Translations under genes and position numbers: made by a program
Notes under the pieces: generated by a model
Told to the model about the DNA's origin: nothing
What the model saw: the letters and a program-made list of their open reading frames with translations, nothing else
Database searches by the model: none
Part shown: positions 1 to 6,064 of the stretch, in pieces
Numbering within the stretch: the first letter of the stretch is position 1
How the letters are laid out: every line of letters starts with the position of its first letter
Assembly: GCA_031260775.1 (NCBI GenBank)
Contig: JAISKW010000042.1
Location: 1 to 16,598 of the forward strand
DNA from: Christensenellaceae bacterium
Lineage (GTDB): Bacteria; Bacillota; Clostridia; Christensenellales; DTU072
Length of the DNA: 16,598 nt
Direction of reading: 5' to 3'

Positions 1-1118
1 ATGGACGGCGTGAACTCCTTCGAGCCTAAGCCGTAACGACCGCCGAACACTTTAATGTCGGTTTTGCCGGCCTTTAATAAAGCCGCCGCTACGTCTAAGA
101 ACAACGGTTCGCCAAGAGAGCCGGCTTCCTTTGTTCTGTCTAATACGGTCAAATATTTAACGGTTTTGGGTAATGCTTTGATGAAAGCCGCTTCCAAAAA
201 CGGACGGTAAAGGCGAACCTTTAACACGCCGACCTTGCCGCCGCGCGCATTGATATAGTTAACGGTTTCCTCGACGGCGTCCGCGCCGCTGCCCATAATA
301 ACGATAACCTTGTCCGCTTTCGGGTGTCCGACATAGTCGAATAATTTGTATTCTCTGCCGGTGAGTTTTTTGAATTTCTTCATATACTTCTCAACGATTG
401 CCGGAACTGCGGTGTAGTAATTGTTTGCCGCCTCGCGGTTTTGGAAGTAGATGTCGCCGTTTTGCGCCGTGCCGCGTTGTACGGGATGCTCGGGGTTTAA
501 TGCACGTGCGCGGAACTCGTCGATATATTTCATATCAACAAGCGTTTTAATTTCGTCATAACCTAAGGTATCGATTTTCGCAACCTCGTGCGAGGTACGG
601 AAGCCGTCGAAGAAGTGGATAAACGGAACTTTGCTTTCAAGCGTTGCAAGATGTGCGATAATCGCCAGGTCGTGCGCCTCTTGAACGGAGTTCGATGCAA
701 GCATAGCGAAGCCGGTTTGACGGCAAGCCATAACGTCGGCATGGTCGCCGAAAATGTTGAGAGCATGGGCGGCGAGAGCGCGGGCTGATACGTGGAAAAC
801 GGTAGGGAGCAATTCGCCGGCGATTTTGTACATGTTAGGAATCATAAGGAGAAGTCCTTGTGAAGCCGTGTAGGTGGTGGTGAGTGCGCCCGCGACTAAA
901 GAGCCGTGAACCGCGCCCGCCGCGCCCGCTTCGCTTTGCATTTCCGCAAGGCGTAAGGGTTCGCCGAACATGTTTTTTGTGCCTGTAGCCGCCCATTCGT
1001 CCGCATATTCCGCCATCGGTGATGATGGGGTAATGGGGTAAATTGCAGCGACCTCCGAAAAAGCATACGCCGCATAAGATGCGGCGGTATTGCCGTCAAC
1101 CGTCATTTTTTTACTCAT
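1..1118 (-). CDS. nifJ: Pyruvate:ferredoxin (flavodoxin) oxidoreductase, N-terminal part (partial)
   Basis: PFOR oxidatively decarboxylates pyruvate to acetyl-CoA and CO2 in the cytoplasm, passing electrons to ferredoxin; it is a hallmark of anaerobes. The frame is open from an ATG at 1118 to the window edge and gives the first 372 residues of a protein usually near 1,170. Visible are the YPITPSSPMAE segment at about 27-37, GDHADVMACRQTGFAMLASN at about 125-144, and the end of the second domain (YGLGSKEFTPS) at the edge. T30, E63 and R113 fit the known cofactor and pyruvate contacts T31, E64 and R114 of the Desulfovibrio enzyme, numbered from memory. The iron-sulphur and C-terminal TPP domains lie outside the window. 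No Shine-Dalgarno is evident before the ATG. A strong promoter lies about 80 bases upstream. The identification is firm. Confidence 0.96.
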   Translation of the reverse strand, partial: MSKKMTVDGNTAASYAAYAFSEVAAIYPITPSSPMAEYADEWAATGTKNMFGEPLRLAEMQSEAGAAGAVHGSLVAGALTTTYTASQGLLLMIPNMYKIAGELLPTVFHVSARALAAHALNIFGDHADVMACRQTGFAMLASNSVQEAHDLAIIAHLATLESKVPFIHFFDGFRTSHEVAKIDTLGYDEIKTLVDMKYIDEFRARALNPEHPVQRGTAQNGDIYFQNREAANNYYTAVPAIVEKYMKKFKKLTGREYKLFDYVGHPKADKVIVIMGSGADAVEETVNYINARGGKVGVLKVRLYRPFLEAAFIKALPKTVKYLTVLDRTKEAGSLGEPLFLDVAAALLKAGKTDIKVFGGRYGLGSKEFTPS

Positions 1119-1199
1119 TTTTTGTAGTTCTAAAACGCCGATTCCCTACGCGGTAGCAAAAGTGCAACCACAAAAAAGGCGTTGTTTTTCCTCGCAATA

Positions 1200-1228
1200 A
1201 GTATATTCTTTTAAGGCTATACGGTCAA
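1200..1228 (-). promoter_or_regulatory. Sigma-A-type promoter of nifJ
   Basis: On the minus strand, TTGACC (1228-1223) and TATACT (1205-1200) are separated by exactly 17 bases, a near-consensus housekeeping promoter pointing at nifJ. The start point would be near 1193, giving a leader of about 75 bases. In that leader AACGCC and GGCGTT could pair around a small CTAC/GTAG hairpin. No known riboswitch was recognised. Confidence 0.7.
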
Positions 1229-1272
1229 AACTAATACTTTTTAATATAAGTTTGTCGTATCATTAATGTACA

Positions 1273-2178
1273 ATGGCAATAACTGAATTCGTTTTGAAAA
1301 ACTTTTGGAAGGTTATCCAAAAAAAGGATGCCGCACGTATGGCAAAACAGTCACTATCCGAGGGCGTCAGCACGGTTTGCGACATTCCGTATTCGGACGA
1401 CGGCGACAAAATGCACCTTTTGGACGTATATTCCCCTTCCGTTTCCGACGCGCCGCTCCCCGTTATTTTGGAAATCCACGGCGGCGGTTGGACTTACGGC
1501 GACAAGGACTTAAACAAAATTTACGCAACCTTTCTCGCCTCCCGCGGCTTTTCCGTCGTCAACATAAGCTACCGTCTTTTGGCAAAGGGTGTGGGGCTAA
1601 AAGAGGAATTACAAGACGTTTTTGCCGCTTGTAATTGGCTGTACAAAAACGGCGCGGAATACAATTTCGATTTGAACAATATTTTCGTTAACGGCGATTC
1701 TGCGGGCGGTCACCTCGCCGCCGTCACCGCCGCCGTTGCTCTTAACCCCAATTATCAAAAACTTTTGGGCGTTTCCGCGCCGTTTTCATTCCGTGCGGTA
1801 GGCTGCTCGAGCGGCGCAATCGCGCTTGAAAAATACGACAACGTAATGCTTTTAAGCGGACTTCGCCGTATGTTTTTCGGCAAAAAACCAAAGCAAAGCG
1901 CGCTTTTTGTATTTAATTCTCCGTCTTTACTTATAGATAAAAACACGTATCCGCCGATATATCTTGTTTCGTCGGACAAGGATTTTATTAAGTCGCACAG
2001 TTTCGCATTCGAGCAATTTTGCATCAAAAACGACCTTGTTTACGAGTTTAGCTTTACAAAACAAGCCGATACGACAAACAAATTAGAGCATGTTTACGAC
2101 GTTCTTTACCCGACTTGGGACGAATCTAAAAAAGCGATTGACGGGCTTTGCGCGTTTTTCAAGCGGTTTATCTCTTAA
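1273..2178 (+). CDS. Alpha/beta-hydrolase, esterase/lipase of the HSL type
   Basis: Predicted carboxylesterase of 301 residues; its natural substrate cannot be told from sequence. The fold's landmarks are present: HGGGW (69-73), which forms the oxyanion hole in the hormone-sensitive-lipase group, the nucleophile elbow GDSAGG (141-146) with Ser143, a likely catalytic Asp in SSDKD (233-237), and a likely catalytic His273 in LEHVYD. There is no signal peptide or membrane segment, so it should be cytoplasmic. The start is fixed by an in-frame TAA at 1264-1266 just upstream of the ATG. No Shine-Dalgarno is present. A weak TATCAT at 1258-1263 could serve as a -10 for a nearly leaderless transcript, but its -35 is poor. 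The gene ends 11 bases before the stop of the convergent pgk-like gene. Confidence 0.87.
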   Translation: MAITEFVLKNFWKVIQKKDAARMAKQSLSEGVSTVCDIPYSDDGDKMHLLDVYSPSVSDAPLPVILEIHGGGWTYGDKDLNKIYATFLASRGFSVVNISYRLLAKGVGLKEELQDVFAACNWLYKNGAEYNFDLNNIFVNGDSAGGHLAAVTAAVALNPNYQKLLGVSAPFSFRAVGCSSGAIALEKYDNVMLLSGLRRMFFGKKPKQSALFVFNSPSLLIDKNTYPPIYLVSSDKDFIKSHSFAFEQFCIKNDLVYEFSFTKQADTTNKLEHVYDVLYPTWDESKKAIDGLCAFFKRFIS

Positions 2179-2192
2179 TAATTTGATTATTA
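2176..2192. repeat. Small AT-only dyad spanning two convergent stop codons
   Basis: TAATAAT and ATTATTA are inverted around TTG. The dyad contains the stop codons of both the esterase and the pgk-like gene. At 7 bp and purely A/T it is a weak hairpin with no clear U-tract, so it is at best a poor bidirectional terminator. Nothing better separates the two genes. Confidence 0.3.
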
Positions 2193-3413
2193 TTGAAACG
2201 CTTTAACCAAAGGCAGGGGTTTTCCGCTCAAAAACTGCACCATTGCGCCGCCGCTCGTTAAAACGTTCGAAAGCTTTTTTGTATCTATGAACTTGCCTGC
2301 CGCCGTCACGGTATCGCCGCCGCCGATTACGGTTTTCGCCGTTGAATTCTCAAGAGCTAACCACAATTCCTTTGTGCCGTAGTCAAAAAGCGGATTTTCA
2401 TACACCCCGGCAGGGCCGTTTACAAAGATGGTTTTCGCGCTTTTTAGTTCGTTTTTGAACAATTCCACGCTCTTATGCCCGACATCAAGCAGCATATAAT
2501 CCGTGCCTTTAAGGTCTTTTAACGCTATTTCCGCGCGCGCGCCGTCCTTTTCAAAAGCAAAGTCAACGGGCGAAACAAATTTGTCGCCGAAATTTTCAAG
2601 AAGCCGTTTCGCTTCGGGCACAAAGGCGAGTAAATCTCTGTCCTTTAACCATTTCGTATAGCTTGCGCCGACGTCCGCGCCGTTTGCAATGTGCATAATT
2701 ACGCCGGTTACTCCGCTCACCAAAATCTTATCCGCACGGTTTTCGGATAAAACCGTGTTCATCATTCCGAACGCGTCCGAAATTTTCGCGCCGCCCAAAA
2801 GGAACACACAAGGTCTTTGGGCATTGTTCATAAGGTCGTACAAAATGCTGTACTCTTCAAAAAACAAAGGCCCGGCGTACGAGGGCAAAAGCCTTTGAAA
2901 CGCGCACATTGACGGGCTGTTACGGTGCGCCGCGCTGAACGCATCGTTGACATAAATATCAAATAAGTCCTTTAATCGGCGCACAAGATAGGTCTTTTCC
3001 ATATCCTCGGCGGTCAGTTTTACATCCTTTTCAAAGGTGGAAACCTCCTCCGTTAGGTAGCGTAAATTGCCGAGAAGTACCGCCTCGCCGTTTTTCAACG
3101 ACTTGATTTTTGCAATTGCGGCATCGCCGCATACGTCGTCGGTATAGGCGATATTGCACCCCGTAAGGTTCGATAAAATTTCGGCGTGCTCTTGCATCGA
3201 AACAAGGTTTTGGTAATCCAAAGTGTCACCTTGGTGCGCTATAATCGCCAACTTCGCGCCGCCGTCTAACAAGTATTTGATTGTCGGCGCGTTCTTTTTA
3301 AGGCGGTTTAATCCCTTTATTTTTCCGTTTTCGTCTATTGTTGAGTTGATGTCGGGGCGGAATAACACCCGTTTACCTTTTACCTCTTCGCCTATTATAT
3401 TTTTGATATTCAT
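2190..3413 (-). CDS. pgk: Phosphoglycerate kinase, divergent archaeal-type
   Basis: A 407-residue PGK-family protein; PGK interconverts 1,3-bisphosphoglycerate + ADP and 3-phosphoglycerate + ATP. Conserved features are RPDINS (19-24), R37, AHQ with H60, NLR with R118, VNDAFSAAHR (155-164), the nucleotide-site GGAK (207-210), NGPAGVYE (332-339) and GGGDT (364-368). DINS, AHQ, a following QEHAEILS, VNDAFSAAHR, RPCVFLLGGAK and NGPAGVYE look like archaeal PGKs rather than the bacterial DFNVP, SHLGRP, AFGTAHR and GPMGVFE forms. The archaeal AHQSRPG and bacterial SHLGRP segment reads AHQGDTLD here, so the arginine corresponding to yeast Arg65, a 3-phosphoglycerate ligand, appears to be missing. The gene overlaps argD by 4 bases (ATGA) and is not linked to gap. 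It may be a working PGK or a paralogue with altered substrate; family membership is secure, activity is not. Confidence 0.85.
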   Translation of the reverse strand: MNIKNIIGEEVKGKRVLFRPDINSTIDENGKIKGLNRLKKNAPTIKYLLDGGAKLAIIAHQGDTLDYQNLVSMQEHAEILSNLTGCNIAYTDDVCGDAAIAKIKSLKNGEAVLLGNLRYLTEEVSTFEKDVKLTAEDMEKTYLVRRLKDLFDIYVNDAFSAAHRNSPSMCAFQRLLPSYAGPLFFEEYSILYDLMNNAQRPCVFLLGGAKISDAFGMMNTVLSENRADKILVSGVTGVIMHIANGADVGASYTKWLKDRDLLAFVPEAKRLLENFGDKFVSPVDFAFEKDGARAEIALKDLKGTDYMLLDVGHKSVELFKNELKSAKTIFVNGPAGVYENPLFDYGTKELWLALENSTAKTVIGGGDTVTAAGKFIDTKKLSNVLTSGGAMVQFLSGKPLPLVKAFQ

Positions 3414-4585
3414 ACCTTTATTTTTGATAGTTCACCGAGCATATCGGTAATTTGTTTTTCCGTAATAACATAAGGCGGCACGAAGCGCAGCGTGTTGTGC
3501 CCGGCTGCGTTAAGGATAAAACCTTTACCGAGCATTTGCGTAACTATGTCCTTAGCGTTTATGCCGTCCTTGACCTCCGCGCCGATTAAAAGCCCTTTGC
3601 CGCGAACCTCTTTTACAAAACTTAATTTTGATAATCCCTGTTTTAAGAGCTCGCCTTTTTTGACATTGGATACAAGATATTTGCTTTTAATTTCCTTGAT
3701 TGTCGCAAGCCCCGCCGCGCAGGAAAGCGGATTCCCTCCGAAAGTCGTGCCGTGGTCGCCGGGCGCAAACACCGCCGCAATCGCGGCTTTTGCAAGCGTT
3801 ACGCCGATAGGAATGCCGCCGGCTATTCCCTTTGCCCCGGTTACAATATCGGGGATAATGCCGAGTTGTTCAAAATACCAAAGCGAGCCTGTACGCCCCG
3901 CGCCGGTCTGAACCTCGTCAAAAATCAAAAGCGCGCCGGTTTTGTCGCATAGCTCGCGAAGCTTTGAGAGATATTCGTACGACGGCTCTAAAACGCCGCT
4001 TTCGCCCAAAATCGGCTCGATAATAACGGCACAAACGGCGTCGTCGGCAAATGCCGTATTCAGAGCGGAAATATCGTTGAGGGGTATATACTCGTGCAAC
4101 CCCTCGGGGAGCGGCGCGTAGCTTTTGTTATATTTCGGCTGCCCCGTCAAAGTGACGGTTGCGAGGGTTCTGCCGTGAAAGGATTCGTAAACCGAAAGAA
4201 TTTTGTAGCGGTTTTGTCCTTTGTCGCTGAAAAACTTGCGCGCTAATTTAAGCGCGCACTCGTTCGCTTCAGCACCCGTGTTTGATATGAAAACCTTGTT
4301 TAACGCGCCCGAAACGAGTTCTCTTGCCAATTGTCCGCGGAACTCGTTGTAAAAATAGTTCGAAACGGTCGCAACTTTCTTAATTTGCGTTGTTACGGCA
4401 TCAACCCACACGGGGTTGTTGTACCCTAAAACATTGACGGCGATGCCGCCTAAAAAGTCCGTATATTTTTTTCCGTCGGTGTCGGTTAAAACAGCCCCCT
4501 CGCCCGAAACGGGGCAAACGGGGTGCGGCGCGTAGGTCGAAAAGCAGAATTCCGCCTCCAACCCCTTAATATCATCAAAGCTCAC
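3410..4585 (-). CDS. argD: Acetylornithine-type aminotransferase (class III, PLP)
   Basis: A 391-residue class III aminotransferase, best matched to acetylornithine (or succinyl-diaminopimelate) aminotransferase, which uses 2-oxoglutarate/glutamate in arginine or lysine synthesis in the cytoplasm. Visible are SNTGAEA (101-107) for phosphate binding, FHG (136-138), EPILGESG (190-197), IFDEVQTGAGRTG (221-233) with the PLP-ring Asp223, the Schiff-base Lys252 in TGAKGIAGG, and TTFGGNPLSC (280-289). Length is normal. The start is GTG, chosen because the first 20 residues (SFDDIKGLEAEF...TYAP) match the usual ArgD N-terminus. No Shine-Dalgarno precedes it, but a perfect TATAAT lies 6 bases upstream. 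It follows the DUF2804 gene by 18 bases and overlaps the pgk-like gene by 4. 4-aminobutyrate or ornithine aminotransferase activity cannot be excluded. Confidence 0.9.
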   Translation of the reverse strand: MSFDDIKGLEAEFCFSTYAPHPVCPVSGEGAVLTDTDGKKYTDFLGGIAVNVLGYNNPVWVDAVTTQIKKVATVSNYFYNEFRGQLARELVSGALNKVFISNTGAEANECALKLARKFFSDKGQNRYKILSVYESFHGRTLATVTLTGQPKYNKSYAPLPEGLHEYIPLNDISALNTAFADDAVCAVIIEPILGESGVLEPSYEYLSKLRELCDKTGALLIFDEVQTGAGRTGSLWYFEQLGIIPDIVTGAKGIAGGIPIGVTLAKAAIAAVFAPGDHGTTFGGNPLSCAAGLATIKEIKSKYLVSNVKKGELLKQGLSKLSFVKEVRGKGLLIGAEVKDGINAKDIVTQMLGKGFILNAAGHNTLRFVPPYVITEKQITDMLGELSKIKV

Positions 4586-4591
4586 GCTTTA

Positions 4592-4620
4592 ATTATATTT
4601 TAATTACCACTTATTGTGGA
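4592..4620 (-). promoter_or_regulatory. Candidate internal promoter for argD-pgk (leaderless)
   Basis: On the minus strand TCCACA (4620-4615), a 17-base spacer and a perfect TATAAT (4597-4592) lie across the end of the DUF2804 gene. The -10 ends only 6 bases before the GTG of argD, so a transcript from it would start at or very near the start codon. The region is AT-rich, so chance is possible. Confidence 0.4.
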
Positions 4621-5689
4621 ATTTCTCCCAGAATCCCATACGGTCTTTGAATTCTACTACCGTGCCGTCGTCTAACACGACTTTTCCGGAGAATTTGCCG
4701 AATATCGAGTGCCCGGCGAACGCGACTACGCCGATATTCAATGGCTGCGAGCTATCGAATACCGGTTCGAAGTGCACTTCGAACCGTCCGTCATTAGACG
4801 TTGCATCGAACGGTGTCTCAAAATCGTCCTTGCCGTTCGGCAGGTACGGTGAATCAAAGAAAACTTCGTCCAATTTATGCGCGACGCCGTTATAAAACAA
4901 AATATTTTCCGTTGCGGCTCTCGTATCGCCGAACCCGTACCCCAAGTTCCACCCGAGCGTTGAGCCGTCCTCAAGATATGTATTAAAGCTTGACCACAGC
5001 CAAATATTTTCATAAGTCCAAACGCCGCGACCCCAATCTAACGTTGCAAGCGTTTCCTCCGGCTTGAATTCGATAACTCTGTCGCCCCAAACTACCGTGC
5101 CCTTGACCTTCATACAGTTGATTTTTTGGTTGAAATAGAAGTGCGCCGGCTTGTCGAACGGTGTGGCAATGTATGTCGTATCGGGCGACTCGTCAAAAAG
5201 TGTTAAGTCCACCGAAATAGGCTTCTTCTCTTTTCCGAATTTCTTCGCGCTGCCGGTTAGATGTCTGCCCTCTTTTGTGCGTTCGAATTTCAGTTCAACG
5301 CCGCCTGATTTGATTTCCACAGTGCTTTCGGTATACGAGCTTTCGGGTAAATTCAGATTACCCAAAGGGAACGGTTTAATAGCGTTTACCGAAACGGGTT
5401 TTTTTGCGGTATAGAAATCGTTAATCAAAATGCTCCCTATGCCTATAAACGCGACGTCGGAAATGGTCAATGTCATACCGACCTCTTGGTTCCAAATTAC
5501 AAAGCAATCCCACTCTTTCAGACGCCATTTGGAAGTGCCGATATCCTTTTTATGGTATTCATATAAAGGTCTTTTCGCCCAACCGGGGTTTGCGATGTCT
5601 CCTTTTTCGTTAAGAACCTTTTGCGGCGTTGTGATTTCGTTTTGCCGTTGGTTCTCATTTTTAACAGTAAATAGTTTTTTCTTTGCCAT
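4604..5689 (-). CDS. DUF2804 family protein
   Basis: A 361-residue protein recognised as DUF2804, a family of unknown function. The family's usual pattern is present: an N-terminal NEITTPQKVLNEKGDI segment leading to NPGWAKRPLYEYHKKDI (15-50 overall), KWRLKEWDCFVI (54-65), a central LDWGRGVW, then GWNLGYGFGD and ENILFYNGVAHKLDEV, and a C-terminal DDGTVVEFKDRMGFWEK..HNKW. Repeated beta-rich, Trp-containing segments suggest a beta-sandwich or lipocalin-like body, but that is inference. There is no signal peptide or membrane segment. It is the first gene of the set with argD (18-base gap) and pgk. No Shine-Dalgarno was found; its predicted -10 lies 7 bases before the ATG. Confidence 0.85.
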   Translation of the reverse strand: MAKKKLFTVKNENQRQNEITTPQKVLNEKGDIANPGWAKRPLYEYHKKDIGTSKWRLKEWDCFVIWNQEVGMTLTISDVAFIGIGSILINDFYTAKKPVSVNAIKPFPLGNLNLPESSYTESTVEIKSGGVELKFERTKEGRHLTGSAKKFGKEKKPISVDLTLFDESPDTTYIATPFDKPAHFYFNQKINCMKVKGTVVWGDRVIEFKPEETLATLDWGRGVWTYENIWLWSSFNTYLEDGSTLGWNLGYGFGDTRAATENILFYNGVAHKLDEVFFDSPYLPNGKDDFETPFDATSNDGRFEVHFEPVFDSSQPLNIGVVAFAGHSIFGKFSGKVVLDDGTVVEFKDRMGFWEKFHNKW

Positions 5690-5696
5690 TATGTTA

Positions 5697-5725
5697 ATAA
5701 TATATTATTTTAGTATCCCGTTCAA
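5697..5725 (-). promoter_or_regulatory. Promoter of the DUF2804-argD-pgk set (leaderless geometry)
   Basis: On the minus strand TTGAAC (5725-5720) and TATTAT (5702-5697) are 17 bases apart. Only 7 bases separate the -10 from the ATG at 5689, so the mRNA would begin at, or one or two bases before, the start codon. This fits the lack of a ribosome-binding site. Confidence 0.55.
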
Positions 5726-5733
5726 TGCGATTA

Positions 5734-5767
5734 AGAATGACGAAATCGACAACCGTATTGTCATTCT
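5734..5767. repeat. REP-like inverted repeat (GTCATTCTGCG type)
   Basis: AGAATGAC (5734-5741) and GTCATTCT (5760-5767) are inverted copies. The inner part GACAACCG..TTGTCATTCTGCG closely resembles the element at 14381-14403 (GACAACCG..TTATCATTCTGCG). Sequences of the kind GTCATTCTG followed by a hairpin are common dispersed intergenic repeats in several bacterial groups. It lies between the divergent DUF2804 and small-protein genes. Confidence 0.55.
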
Positions 5768-5788
5768 GCGCGAACACGATAATTGATA

Positions 5789-5804
5789 ATTTTTGCGCAA
5801 AAAT
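5789..5804. repeat. Perfect 16-bp palindrome
   Basis: ATTTTTGCGCAAAAAT is a perfect dyad 30 bases before the small open frame at 5834. It could be an operator or a chance A/T-rich palindrome. No U-tract follows in either direction, so it is not a convincing terminator. Confidence 0.35.
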
Positions 5805-5833
5805 AATATTGCCGTATTTTACATACTATATTT

Positions 5834-6064
5834 ATGGATATGCAACGGCTTAACGCAATTGAAGAAATTTTGGAAAAAGGCACGAGCGGCGCAAAGATGC
5901 TCAACGAAATTACGCTCCTTGCCGCCGACATTGAGTCCCTATGCGAACACAAATACAAAAACAGCGAGCTTTTGCAAAAAGAAAGGATGCTTTTAGACAG
6001 GCTGCAAGAAAAATACAGATACTTAAGGTATTATGAATTGGAATGCGGTACGCTATTTCTTTGA
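5834..6064 (+). CDS. Small hypothetical protein, possible coiled coil
   Basis: A 76-residue frame, not recognised as any family. It is Leu/Glu/Lys-rich with heptad-like spacing (LNAIEEILEKG, LLQKERMLLDRLQEKYRYL), so a helical hairpin or coiled coil of two helices is likely. There is no signal peptide or membrane segment. Codon choice (GCC GCC GAC, GGC, AAA) resembles the neighbouring genes, which favours a real gene over a shadow, since nothing lies opposite most of it. Its last 12 bases overlap the end of the convergent exonuclease gene. There is no Shine-Dalgarno and no convincing promoter, although TACTAT lies 4 bases before the ATG. A non-coding stretch remains possible. Confidence 0.45.
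   Translation: MDMQRLNAIEEILEKGTSGAKMLNEITLLAADIESLCEHKYKNSELLQKERMLLDRLQEKYRYLRYYELECGTLFL

Noticed and set aside
1119..1199. Riboswitch or T-box in the nifJ leader
   Set aside because: Only short complementary segments and a 4-bp hairpin are visible; no conserved aptamer core was recognised.
5761..5958. 65-residue minus-strand frame across the palindrome and the small plus-strand frame
   Set aside because: Its end covers repeat sequence, its codons are unlike the neighbours, and the overlapping plus frame looks more protein-like.
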